DNA of 40,568 bases, from contig JABDEC010000011.1 in assembly GCA_013287265.1 (NCBI GenBank), positions 1-40,568 on the forward strand. The letters run 5' to 3'. A model generated the notes under the pieces. The model was not told the origin of the DNA, made no database searches, and was given only the letters and a program-made list of their open reading frames with translations. Shown here in pieces: positions 31,773 to 40,185 of this stretch. The stretch is from Candidatus Babelota bacterium (GTDB lineage: Bacteria; Babelota; Babeliae; Babelales; JABDEC01). Within the stretch, counting starts at the first letter, position 1. Every line of letters begins with the position of its first letter. The position numbers and the translations under genes are program-made.

Positions 31773-32432
31773 TTATTTTTTTTCATAAAAGTTCACAATT
31801 TCGCCATTTTCTATGTAATAAACTCTATCTAATAATAATTCTATAAAAATTGTATCATGACTAGTTATTGCCAAAGTCATTCCGGAATTTTTAAAATCAA
31901 TTAATAAATCTGCAAAATTTTTTGTAGCTTCAATATCTAATGATGCACTTGGTTCATCTAAAATCAATAATTTTGGTTTTAAAGATAATGCTCTGGCAAT
32001 TGCTACTCTTTGTTTTTGCCCTTGAGATAATTTCGGAACATAATTTTCTTTTAAATTTTCAATATCAAGTTTTTTTAAAATTTTTAAAACTTGTTCTTCT
32101 GCCTGATCTTTATTTATTTTATGTAAATGAATAATTGGTAAAGTGCAATTTTGCAATACGTTTAAATTGTTGAATAAATTAAAATCCTGAAAAACAAAAT
32201 TTATATTTTTAGCCTGTATATGATTAGGTATTTTTTTTATATCAGCATTTTCAAATATTATTTGCCCATCATATTTTTTTTGTAAATTGACCATACATCT
32301 TAAAAGAGATGTTTTTCCTGATCCATTATTGCCAAGAAAACATGTTATTCTATGCTTTGGAATTTCGAAATTTACATTTTTTAAAATATCTTTTTCTTTT
32401 AATTTAAGATTAATATTTTTACCATAAATCAT
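31773..32432 (-). CDS. Amino-acid-type ABC transporter ATP-binding protein
   Basis: 219 residues from the ATG at 32432 (overlapping the permease 3' end by 14 bp; the TTG at 32453 is less likely). Walker A FLGNNGSGKTSLL, Q-loop FVFQDFNLF, signature LSQGQKQRVAIARAL, Walker B LLILDEPSASLD, H-loop ITSHD. GlnQ/HisP-like. Downstream of its permease in the same operon. Confidence 0.92.
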   Translation of the reverse strand: MIYGKNINLKLKEKDILKNVNFEIPKHRITCFLGNNGSGKTSLLRCMVNLQKKYDGQIIFENADIKKIPNHIQAKNINFVFQDFNLFNNLNVLQNCTLPIIHLHKINKDQAEEQVLKILKKLDIENLKENYVPKLSQGQKQRVAIARALSLKPKLLILDEPSASLDIEATKNFADLLIDFKNSGMTLAITSHDTIFIELLLDRVYYIENGEIVNFYEKK

Positions 32433-33081
32433 ATTTAACTTTCTTTCTAACAAATTTGCCGAAAAAAATTAAAAAAATGGAAATTATTATATAAATTAAA
32501 CCAACAATAGAATAAACAATTAATGGATTATATCCTTGATCAACCAATTTCATGCCATTTTTTGTTACTTCAAGTACACCAAGAGTTGCTATAGCTGATG
32601 TACTTTTAACCATGTGTGTATATTCATTAATTAAGATTGGCATTGTATTTTTTAAAACCTGCGGAATAATTATTAATTTTAAAGTCTTAAATTTATTAAA
32701 ACCACAAATATATGCCGCTTCCCACTGACCATGATGAACGGAATTTATTCCGGTTTTTACAATTTGAGAGACAAATCCACTTGCATTAATTCCCAAAGCA
32801 ATAACTGCCGCCATTGCAATTGATAATGAAAATTTAAAAATTTCAGGAGTTGCAAAATATACAAACAATACCAGAACAAAACTTGGTATTGCTCTTATAA
32901 TGAAAGTAGAAAAATTTAAACCGTTTGAAATTAAATAAATACTGAATTTTTTTGAACAAATTATCCCAATAAAAGTCCCAATAACAAGACTTATTAAAAT
33001 TGTTCCTATAAAAATTTTTATTGTAGTCAAAGTTCCTAAAAGTAAAACAACAAGTGAATCAAATTCAAAAGCTTTATACAT
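32419..33081 (-). CDS. Amino-acid-type ABC transporter permease
   Basis: 220 residues. HisM/GlnP-type permease with five to six helices; EAA loop GINSVHHGQWEAAYICGFNK leading to the coupling helix, and FIIRAIPSFVLVLFVYF, typical of polar amino-acid uptake. No periplasmic binding-protein gene is adjacent, so that component must be encoded elsewhere. Confidence 0.9.
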   Translation of the reverse strand: MYKAFEFDSLVVLLLGTLTTIKIFIGTILISLVIGTFIGIICSKKFSIYLISNGLNFSTFIIRAIPSFVLVLFVYFATPEIFKFSLSIAMAAVIALGINASGFVSQIVKTGINSVHHGQWEAAYICGFNKFKTLKLIIIPQVLKNTMPILINEYTHMVKSTSAIATLGVLEVTKNGMKLVDQGYNPLIVYSIVGLIYIIISIFLIFFGKFVRKKVKYDLW

Positions 33082-33233
33082 ATTTTTTTATATTAATTAT
33101 TCTTTTTTTATATAATAAATAATTCATTTTTAAATTTACTAGAAAATAATTTTTTCAATTCAACAGATTAATATTTTCAATTTCGGAAACTTGAATCTAG
33201 AAAATTTAAAAAGTTTTTATTTATATTTTTAAT

Positions 33234-34121
33234 ATGAAAAGTAGATTATTATTTTTCTTGCTGATTTTTCAGAATTTTGGATTATCTTCTGTTTCAATGG
33301 TTTACAACTTTCGAATTGCTCAGATAACAAAACACTTTCAATTTGATAATTTAGAATATGATAATAAATTTACTTTGATAGCGCTTGTTTTTGATCAATA
33401 TTTAAATAGACGAAATTGTATTTCCACAAATTATGCAGGTGGTTTTGGAACTTTTATTTTTAATTACAAACAATTTTATTTAAGAGCAGATTCAGCATTT
33501 TCCCATATCAATGAAAAAGAAAATAAAAAATTAATTTTTTCAGGCACAGAAACAGATGATGTTCTTTTTTCTCTAGGTTATAATTTTGTAAGAAATGAAA
33601 AAAACTTAGTTACCTTTACTGGACTTTTTGGAATTCCTACACATAAAAGTCATGCATTGCAACACGCAGATTTCGGGTTTGGACAAAATTCATTAGGTGC
33701 GCAACTTGATGGCTCGAGATTATTAAGTGAAAAAAATATTTTTATGTACGGCTTAAGATATGTCAGATTTTTTAAAAATGAGGCATTTGATTCTGAATGC
33801 AATAAATATAAATATTCTATTGGCAATTTGGCAGATATTTTTGTTGCTTTTAAAAACATTTGGGGCAAGCATGCATTGGAATATGGTTATACTGCAAAAT
33901 TCGGCTTTGGAGCTAAAGTTTATCCAAGTTTTGATGATATTGTAAAAAAGACAAATTATATTCGCAGCAATTTTTATATAAATTACAGATACAAAACAGT
34001 GTTTAATAATATTGTAAATAAATTCCTACTTTATTTTTCCTATGGATTTGACCACTCTCCACAAAAATTTGGATGTAAATTTATTTTGACGTTCTGGGGA
34101 TCATGGAATGTTAGTTTTTGA
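33234..34121 (+). CDS. Outer-membrane beta-barrel protein
   Basis: 295 residues. Signal peptide SRLLFFLLIFQNFGLSS; the rest is alternating strands (NYAGGFGTFIFNYKQFYLRA; LVTFTGLFGIPTHKS; HALEYGYTAKFGFGAKVYP) and it ends WGSWNVSF with terminal Phe. No close sequence match to the 29884 barrel except build. Short spacing to the ABC exporter gene downstream (84 bases). Confidence 0.68.
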   Translation: MKSRLLFFLLIFQNFGLSSVSMVYNFRIAQITKHFQFDNLEYDNKFTLIALVFDQYLNRRNCISTNYAGGFGTFIFNYKQFYLRADSAFSHINEKENKKLIFSGTETDDVLFSLGYNFVRNEKNLVTFTGLFGIPTHKSHALQHADFGFGQNSLGAQLDGSRLLSEKNIFMYGLRYVRFFKNEAFDSECNKYKYSIGNLADIFVAFKNIWGKHALEYGYTAKFGFGAKVYPSFDDIVKKTNYIRSNFYINYRYKTVFNNIVNKFLLYFSYGFDHSPQKFGCKFILTFWGSWNVSF

Positions 34122-34205
34122 AAATTATTTTTCTTTTATTTTGCTAATTTTATTGAATATAATAATTCGGATAAATCTTTTGATATTTATTTACTGAAGT
34201 CCAAA

Positions 34206-36002
34206 ATGTTAAATAATTTAAAAAAATATAAAATCTTGCCAGTTGATTTCACCAAGCCTTGGTGGGATTTAATAAAAATTCAAAAATGGATATTTTTGAT
34301 AATTATTTTTGTTGTTATCATTAATCAGATTTTCTGGACTTTAATCCCATTTATTGCTGCTAAATTATTTGAAGCTGAAAATTATTATCTTTGTATAGCT
34401 TTCTTTGCTCTTTGGTTTTGTTGGGATTTTATATTTGCATTTGTAAGAATTACTTTAAATACAAAATTTCAATTGCAGTGTATTCATAGCATTTACCAAA
34501 ATGCGCATTTATATCTTCTTGAAGTTGATCCTAAATATCATGTTTATAGGTCAAGTGGAAGTGTAATTGCAAAAATTGAAAGAGCGGCAAGAGGATATGA
34601 AGATTTTGCTGATGAGACTTGTTTTGAAATAATGCCTTTATTTATTGGTTTATTAGTTGTTGTTATTGCTCTTGGTTATTACTCTTTTATTTTAAGCATT
34701 GTTTTATTATTTTTTATATTATCAATGCTAGTTATTGGTTACTCCGTTTCACAATTTAAATGTCAGATTTGGGAAGATAAATTTATTAAGAGTGATGATA
34801 CTTTTAAATCAATAGCTTTGGAAAATTTGACGCAGATACAATTGATTCGCACTACTTTTGCTTCTTATTTTAGAAGTAAATTGCTTGAAAGAAAAATTTC
34901 TGAAAATATGAAAACAGAATCTTCACTTTGGTACATTTATTCATTTTTGTTCTCCGGCTTGACATTAATGTATGTAATTTCTTTATTTGTTTTATCAATG
35001 TTGCTTTTATTGCAGATAAAAAATAATAACATTTCTACTGCAACTTCGGTTGGTTTATTTTTAACGTATTTGCAAAGTTCAAAAGAAATTGCACGTTTTG
35101 GCAGATTAATAAGAAAATTAAGACATGCAAAAACTGCAATTCAGGATCTATTTGAGTTTATTCCAAATTTTGGAAAACAAACTTTTCCTGTCTTAGAAAA
35201 AAGTAGTGTAGAGATTAAAAAAGAAATTTATATCAACATAGAAGCTACAAATATTTATTTTGATTACGGCAAGGCAATTTTATTTAATGGCCATACGTTT
35301 AAACTTGAATGTGATGAAAATCAAAAATCTAAATTATATGGAATAATTGGTGAATCTGGCACAGGAAAAACAACTTTTCTTTCAATTCTTGGCGGCCAAT
35401 TAAATCCGATTGAAGGTAATATTCTAATTAACGGAATTGATATTTATAAAGTTGGTGACATAATTCGCAGCCAACTTATTGCGCTGCAAGGACAAATATC
35501 TTCAAATGTTTATGGAACTGTTAAACATAATTTATTATTGGGTTTGCCCGAAAATCATAATTATTCAGACAATGATTTAATATCAGTTTTAGAGCAAGTT
35601 GGTTTGTTACATATTTTAAATCAGCATAATGGCTTACAAACAATATTAGGTGAAGGTGGACTTAATCTTTCTGGCGGCCAAAGGCAAAGATTAAATTTTG
35701 CAGGACTTTATTTAAGAGCAAATTACTACAAACCAGTTTTAGTCTTAATTGATGAACCAACAAGCAGTTTGGATGAAATTAGTGAAGCTGCAATTACAAA
35801 TATGATCGAGGAACTATCAAAAATTGCAGTGACTTTAGTTGTAGCACATCGATTAAAAACTATTGAAAAAGCAGTTGGAATTATCGACTTTGCTCTTCTT
35901 GAACAAGAAAAAATTATCAAAATTTATAAAAAAGAAGAGTTAATAAAACATTCTGAATATTATAGAGAATTGCTACAAGGCAAATTTACCTTGGAAGATT
36001 AA
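34206..36002 (+). CDS. ABC exporter, fused membrane and ATPase domains
   Basis: 598 residues. Six-helix membrane domain at ~25-300 (IFLIIIFVVIINQIFWTLIP first), ATPase at ~345-590: Walker A GESGTGKTT (~382), signature LSGGQRQR (~488), Walker B LVLIDEPTSSLD (~511), H-loop VAHRL (~547). Half-transporter acting as a dimer; substrate unknown. Its last ~189 bases were copied to 37371-37559. Followed after 24 bases by a small membrane gene in a likely operon. Confidence 0.92.
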   Translation: MLNNLKKYKILPVDFTKPWWDLIKIQKWIFLIIIFVVIINQIFWTLIPFIAAKLFEAENYYLCIAFFALWFCWDFIFAFVRITLNTKFQLQCIHSIYQNAHLYLLEVDPKYHVYRSSGSVIAKIERAARGYEDFADETCFEIMPLFIGLLVVVIALGYYSFILSIVLLFFILSMLVIGYSVSQFKCQIWEDKFIKSDDTFKSIALENLTQIQLIRTTFASYFRSKLLERKISENMKTESSLWYIYSFLFSGLTLMYVISLFVLSMLLLLQIKNNNISTATSVGLFLTYLQSSKEIARFGRLIRKLRHAKTAIQDLFEFIPNFGKQTFPVLEKSSVEIKKEIYINIEATNIYFDYGKAILFNGHTFKLECDENQKSKLYGIIGESGTGKTTFLSILGGQLNPIEGNILINGIDIYKVGDIIRSQLIALQGQISSNVYGTVKHNLLLGLPENHNYSDNDLISVLEQVGLLHILNQHNGLQTILGEGGLNLSGGQRQRLNFAGLYLRANYYKPVLVLIDEPTSSLDEISEAAITNMIEELSKIAVTLVVAHRLKTIEKAVGIIDFALLEQEKIIKIYKKEELIKHSEYYRELLQGKFTLED

Positions 36003-36026
36003 GTAGAATAAAAAAAAGGAGAAGAA

Positions 36027-36335
36027 ATGATTAATTGGGCAAGAGTAATTTCTGTAGGTCTCATTTCTGGCGTTGCTGCCGGTTTGCTTTTTTTAATTTT
36101 AAGAAGAAATAAAAATTTATACGAAAAGTTAAATAAATATTTTCATCCGGATCTAGTTGTTATTTTATGTGCCATCTTCTTGATTGGTTATGTTTTGGGT
36201 GATTATCTGAGTGGTAAAGATTTATTGGAAAGTTTTTATAAAAATTTAGCAAGCTTTCTTAAAAAATGGATTTCCTTTTTTCTTATTATTTTAGTGATTG
36301 ATTTTTTAGTAAAAAAGTTTTGGAAAAAGAAATAA
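36027..36335 (+). CDS. Small three-helix membrane protein, family copy A
   Basis: 102 residues; AAAGGAGAAG upstream. Helix VISVGLISGVAAGLLFLIL, a basic loop KNLYEKLNKYFHPD, helix LVVILCAIFLIGYVLG, then a last helix ending VIDFLVKKFWKKK. Paralogues lie at 37576 (copied with the exporter end) and 40186. Linked to the ABC exporter upstream, so it may assist it. Function unknown. Confidence 0.65.
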   Translation: MINWARVISVGLISGVAAGLLFLILRRNKNLYEKLNKYFHPDLVVILCAIFLIGYVLGDYLSGKDLLESFYKNLASFLKKWISFFLIILVIDFLVKKFWKKK

Positions 36336-36391
36336 AAATAAAGCTCTATTATAAATGAATTAAAGACAAACAAAGTAATTGGAAGGTCTTC

Positions 36392-36919
36392 ATGATTTTA
36401 GTATTTCCAGAAATGATTATCATGATTGTAATGGCATTAGCGAGTACAATATGTGTTTATATTAATCTTTTTCTTCATCAGAAAAAATATGGGCAACATG
36501 TGATATTTGCGAAACCTACAAATTCAGAAAAAAGATTACTTGAACAGCCATTTGCGTATTTTCTGGGGGTAACATTATTTGTTATTGGATATAGCTGGTT
36601 TCTCGCAAACTATATTGAAGGAAGTTCGCAGCAATTTTTATTTGGTCTATTTATATCCTTATTTTCCGTAATATTTGGCCAAGCGTTGGGTGGAATATTT
36701 ATATTTCTTTATACTATAAAAAAACCTGAAAAAATTTCGGGACAAATAATTTTTAAGGATAAACAATTTTTAGCGCTTCATCTGCAAGCAACATTAATGC
36801 CTTGTCTTATACTTTTGATTTCTTTGTCCATTATAAATCACTCAGCTTATATCCTAGGCAGCTTGGTTGCAGTAATTTTTATGTTAATGAAATCAGTCGT
36901 GCATTTAATAAGGAAGTAA
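36392..36919 (+). CDS. Four- to five-helix membrane protein
   Basis: 175 residues. Helices ~4-25 (EMIIMIVMALASTICVYINL), ~50-68 (FAYFLGVTLFVIGYSWFL), ~78-105 (LFGLFISLFSVIFGQALGGI), ~130-170 (LMPCLILLISLSIINHSAY). GGAAGG precedes the ATG. Possibly DUF-type with unknown role; no enzyme motif. Confidence 0.6.
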   Translation: MILVFPEMIIMIVMALASTICVYINLFLHQKKYGQHVIFAKPTNSEKRLLEQPFAYFLGVTLFVIGYSWFLANYIEGSSQQFLFGLFISLFSVIFGQALGGIFIFLYTIKKPEKISGQIIFKDKQFLALHLQATLMPCLILLISLSIINHSAYILGSLVAVIFMLMKSVVHLIRK

Positions 36920-36932
36920 GTAGAATTGCATC

Positions 36933-37009
36933 TATTTGCTCAACGGATCTATCATAAACAATAAATAAGGTTAATTTACCAATAACGATAAAGTTATTTA
37001 GAGCAAATA
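36933..37009. repeat. Long-range inverted repeat with inner hairpin
   Basis: TATTTGCTC and GAGCAAATA (perfect 9 bp) frame ~59 bases that also contain AATAAC/GTTATT. It sits between the membrane gene and the amidohydrolase remnant and could be a terminator-like or structured element. Confidence 0.3.
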
Positions 37010-37011
37010 AA

Positions 37012-37404
37012 TTAGGTATTTTGATTTTTTATAAATATTGCAGTGGCGTCTGATAAAACTTTTGCTGTTTGGTCGATGTTCCCTAAGCAACGGAGATTCC
37101 ACCCAAATTCTAATTGTATTGTATTAATGCCATTTTTATTATGACTTCCATAATTTCCCACAGTAAATCCGCCATCATAAGATTGGTGTTCTTTTTGATA
37201 ATTATCTAATGATGGAAATATTTTATATCCTTTAGAATGTAATGTTTCCAAATTATCTTTTAATTCTTCTAAAACATTTTTTTTATTTGCATCAAATAAT
37301 CTTTTAATAGTTTGTTTATTTTGAGTACCAATAAATATTGTACTGGCAACTTTACCTTGACCGTGTATATCTATCAAAAATTGCTGTAACTTTAGTTGTA
37401 GCAC
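37012..37404 (-). pseudogene. C-terminal remnant of an N-formylglutamate-amidohydrolase-like gene
   Basis: The open frame of 130 residues holds LIDIHGQGKVASTIFIGTQN, YDGGFTVGNYGSHNKNG and INTIQLEFGWNLRC, the back half of an amidohydrolase-like fold. The N-terminal half is missing. The first ~10 residues (LQLKLQQF) are the reverse strand of the copied exporter end, so they are not native. The break is at about 37371-37377, where CTATCAA may be microhomology. Probably dead. Confidence 0.6.
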
Positions 37405-37559
37405 ATCGATTAAAAACTATTGAAAAAGCAGTTGGAATTATCGACTTTTCTCTTCTTGAGCAGGAAAAAATTATAAAAATTTATAAAAAAGAAGAATTGA
37501 CAAAACATTCTGAATATTATAGAGAATTATTACAAGGCAAATTGACTTTGGAAGATTAA
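37371..37559 (+). pseudogene. Duplicated 3' end of the ABC exporter gene
   Basis: Starts CTATCAAAAATTGC, matching 35814 onward. The copied frame encodes IAVTLVVAHRLKTIEKAVG ... QGKLTLED, i.e. only the H-loop and C-terminal ~60 residues of the ATPase. It cannot function alone. Few substitutions (e.g. FA to FS, FTLED to LTLED) imply a recent copy. Confidence 0.85.
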
Positions 37560-37575
37560 AAAAAAGGAGAAGAAA

Positions 37576-37860
37576 GTGATTAATTGGACAAATATAATTT
37601 CCGTGGGTTTACTTACCGGTGTTTCTGTTTTTATATTACTTCTAATTTTAAAAAGAAATAAAAAATTTTACGAAAAATTAAATAAATATTTTCATCCTGA
37701 TTTTGTTATTATTTTATTTGCAATGTTTTTTATCGGTAATACTATAAATGATTATTTAAGAGAAAAAGATTTATCAGAAAGCTTAACTGCAAGTGCGATT
37801 GGCTTTGTTTTTATTTTAATTATTGATTTTTTAGTGAAAAAATTTTGGAAAAAAAAATAA
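37576..37860 (+). CDS. Small membrane protein, family copy B
   Basis: 94 residues starting at GTG (AAAGGAGAAG just upstream, as in copy A). INWTNIISVGLLTGVSVFIL, KKFYEKLNKYFHPDFVII, IDFLVKKFWKKK. Arose together with the exporter 3' fragment in one duplicated block, and is more diverged than the fragment itself. No promoter of its own is seen. Confidence 0.62.
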   Translation: MINWTNIISVGLLTGVSVFILLLILKRNKKFYEKLNKYFHPDFVIILFAMFFIGNTINDYLREKDLSESLTASAIGFVFILIIDFLVKKFWKKK

Positions 37861-37872
37861 ATTTAAGAGAAT

Positions 37873-37980
37873 ATGATAAAAAAAGAAATTTATGAAACAC
37901 TTACATCAGAAAATTCTGCATTACTAATAATTGATCATCAAATTGGTTTATATAGTGGAGTAAGAGGAGCCTCTACTTAG
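37873..37980 (+). pseudogene. N-terminal fragment of an isochorismatase-family hydrolase
   Basis: 35 codons: IYETLTSENSALLIIDHQIG, then LYSGVRGAST and TAG. LLIIDHQ is the first-strand motif with the catalytic Asp of YcaC-type cysteine hydrolases. The rest of the gene (Lys, Cys) is missing. Confidence 0.6.
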
Positions 37981-38008
37981 CATAATGTATTTCTCGAACC
38001 ACTGTTAA

Positions 38009-38377
38009 CTATTTTTTTCCCTTCACATGTTTCTGAGATTTCGGTGGGTTTTTTTTAGAACCTCCTGGGCCAGCCCATAATATCTTATTAGCCCAATATG
38101 CAGCACCCAATTTTCCTTTAGCAATATTTCGAGCATGACGTGCTTTAAATGATCGACGAGCTTCGGGGCTATAATTATGTCCCATACTACTATCACCAAA
38201 ATGAATAAGTTTTATTACATCTCCTTCTTTGGCTAATACCATTCCTTTTTTACTTTTGCGTGTACTTTTGCGAGGCTTATTAAATCCATCAAAAACAACT
38301 CCTCGATATTTAATTTTGCCATCCATGAGTTTTTCAAGTCCCAAAGGATATTTTTTCTTATTCGAAAATCGAACCAT
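38009..38377 (-). CDS. DUF5872-like basic protein
   Basis: 122 residues from the ATG at 38377 after GGTGAGGA. Core VIKLIHFGDSSMGHNYSPEA, RRSFKARHARNIAKGKLGAA, YWANKILWAGPGG resembles the F-G-x-x-x-M ... R-R-x-S-F-x-A-R-H ... Y-W-x-x-K pattern of DUF5872-type proteins found in phages, large DNA viruses and some bacteria; the two Cys usual there are replaced. Strongly basic tail (KKNPPKSQKHVKGKK). Less AT-rich than neighbours, a hint of transfer. Confidence 0.6.
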   Translation of the reverse strand: MVRFSNKKKYPLGLEKLMDGKIKYRGVVFDGFNKPRKSTRKSKKGMVLAKEGDVIKLIHFGDSSMGHNYSPEARRSFKARHARNIAKGKLGAAYWANKILWAGPGGSKKNPPKSQKHVKGKK

Positions 38378-38407
38378 TTCCTCACCTTTTTTATATATGT
38401 ACCTCAA

Positions 38408-38652
38408 CTTATATTTATATTAGCAGTGAACCTGAAAGGGTAGCAATAAATTTTGTGTGGTGGAGTTGGCAAAGGATTGTCATATATAGACTAACTTGTA
38501 GGAGTAACCTCGATAAGCGAAGAGTGGCGTCACCTTATAGATAAATTTAGAAACTTTCAAGTTGAGTTTACCATAACCTTAACACACATCCAGACAGTGT
38601 ATTCAGATTTAGAGATCGATTTGAAAAAATAGATTTTGTGAAAATTTAGAAA
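38408..38652. other. Intergenic stretch with no supported gene
   Basis: 245 bases without a gene, less AT-rich than the neighbourhood. A 45-codon open frame on the plus strand (38498-38632) lacks any start codon. No tRNA, IS end or terminator recognised. May be debris from an eroded gene. Confidence 0.4.
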
Positions 38653-38976
38653 TTAATTCCATTTGCTTGTAATAATTTTAAGAATTTTTTTTCTGTTTAT
38701 TAATGTAAAATAAATAAACCAAGCAAAAGGAAGAATTAAAATTAAATTTAATAAATATGCATTCATTCTACTGGACCACAAAAGGGCACCTATTGTTAAT
38801 TTAGTTAGCCAATAAACTAAAAATATGGATATAGCATAAAAAATAATAATAGCTTCTAATTTCAATCTTCTGATTTTTTCAAGATTAATTAGGTTTATTA
38901 TGTAATTATTTGTTAAATATGTGATAAATAAAGTAATAAATAAGCTCAAACCTGTAATTAGTACTAAAGCAACCAT
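38653..38976 (-). CDS. Small four-helix membrane protein
   Basis: 107 residues. Helices VALVLITGLSLFITLFITYL, LEAIIIFYAISIFLVYWLT, LTIGALLWSSRMNA and YLLNLILILPFAWFIYFTL. AAGGATATG precedes the ATG. No family recognised; not a copy of the 36027 family. Confidence 0.6.
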   Translation of the reverse strand: MVALVLITGLSLFITLFITYLTNNYIINLINLEKIRRLKLEAIIIFYAISIFLVYWLTKLTIGALLWSSRMNAYLLNLILILPFAWFIYFTLINRKKILKIITSKWN

Positions 38977-39040
38977 TTCATATCCTTTTCTTTCTTTTTA
39001 TTTTATTATTTAGTTTATAACTATAAAGAATAAAATACAA

Positions 39041-39988
39041 TTATGCTTTGCCTGATCTACTTGTATTATCAGCACAAAGATAATCAACTGCTATATCTGT
39101 AAATGTTCTATTTTCAGTAAAATGATTTATTTGTTCTTTAAATCTATTTCTATGATTTTGAAGTTTTTCAGACCAGAATTTGAATCTTTCTGCATTATGA
39201 CCAAACCCTTTATTTATTAAATTAGAATCACAATACTTTAATAATAGATCAACTATATCTTGTCTATTATCTCTTTCTGCAAATTCTAATGTTAATTCGA
39301 TGTCTATTCTTGCTCCATTTTCTAATAATAATTCTATTAATTCTAAATTTTTTGTTTCATATGCATGATTTAATGCACTCGATTGAAAATAATAACAATT
39401 TACATTGGCACCGTGCTGTATAAATAATTTCGTGAGAAATAAATTATTACTATTTACGACAAAACAAAAATAAGCAACATTTCGGGTTATTTCTTTTAAT
39501 TGATCTTGAGAGTATTTAGCCAAAATTTCCATTCTTAAATCATGTGGCGTTAATGGATGTAATAAAGGTGGCACTCTTTTAATATCACATAATAAAAAAT
39601 ATGGTCTCCATACCCCAATAGTAACCTCACTAAAGATATTAGAACCTTTTTCGATTAATAATTTTATTATTTCGATATTCTTTTCATAATAGGCTAACGA
39701 TAATAATGAACCCCAATTAGATTTTTCAAAATTTACATCTGCACCTTCTTCAATTGCGCGTCTAGCTAATGATAAATTTCCTTCTTTAATGGCATCTATT
39801 AAAATCCAATTAGGCGCATCCTCCCATATTTTTACAAAATCATAAATTATTTTGGATCCAATACATGCAGCAACAAAAATTGCACCAACAGTTTTTATTC
39901 TTTTTATACCAGGCATATCCATTGGTTTGACTGAATTTGAAAATAAGAATATAGAGCAAAAAATTAGTGATAAAATTGACTTTTTCAT
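39041..39988 (-). CDS. Secreted ankyrin-repeat protein
   Basis: 315 residues from the ATG at 39988 (signal peptide KKSILSLIFCSIFLFSNS; an ATG at 40006 would add six residues over the GAGGGG site). Ankyrin repeats at ~55-115 (LIDAIKEGNLSLARRAIEEG; LLSLAYYEKNIEIIKLLIEKG) and again at ~180-255 (LFLTKLFIQHGANVN; ALNHAYETKNLELIELLLENG; RQDIVDLLLKY), with a spacer. Charged C-terminus. Candidate effector; good promoter upstream. Confidence 0.82.
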   Translation of the reverse strand: MKKSILSLIFCSIFLFSNSVKPMDMPGIKRIKTVGAIFVAACIGSKIIYDFVKIWEDAPNWILIDAIKEGNLSLARRAIEEGADVNFEKSNWGSLLSLAYYEKNIEIIKLLIEKGSNIFSEVTIGVWRPYFLLCDIKRVPPLLHPLTPHDLRMEILAKYSQDQLKEITRNVAYFCFVVNSNNLFLTKLFIQHGANVNCYYFQSSALNHAYETKNLELIELLLENGARIDIELTLEFAERDNRQDIVDLLLKYCDSNLINKGFGHNAERFKFWSEKLQNHRNRFKEQINHFTENRTFTDIAVDYLCADNTSRSGKA

Positions 39989-40023
39989 CTTAAAATAACC
40001 CCTCATTTTGATAGAATTTTATC

Positions 40024-40060
40024 TATACTTACAGTATAAATAAATATTTCAATTTGTCAA
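40024..40060 (-). promoter_or_regulatory. Promoter and overlapping inverted repeat of the ankyrin gene
   Basis: Minus strand: perfect -35 TTGACA (40055-40060), -10 TATACT after 16 bases (or TACTGT at 18). A perfect TATACT-N3-AGTATA repeat (40024-40038) overlaps the -10 and may be an operator. Confidence 0.55.
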
Positions 40061-40185
40061 TTTATGCCTTTACATTAGGCGTCTATCAGGTTCAATAGGC
40101 TAAATAAGGCTTATTTATTATTTTATTGATTTTGATGAATATTATTAATATTTTGGAGTTAATTATTTAAAAACTAGGAAAAAAC

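Noticed and set aside
37338-37559. 73-codon frame as a real gene
   Set aside because: Only the last 62 codons are exporter sequence; the first codons are antisense to the amidohydrolase remnant. It is a duplicate fragment.
38498-38632. 45-codon open frame in the gap after the DUF5872-like gene
   Set aside because: No ATG, GTG or TTG start in a useful place and no recognisable motif.
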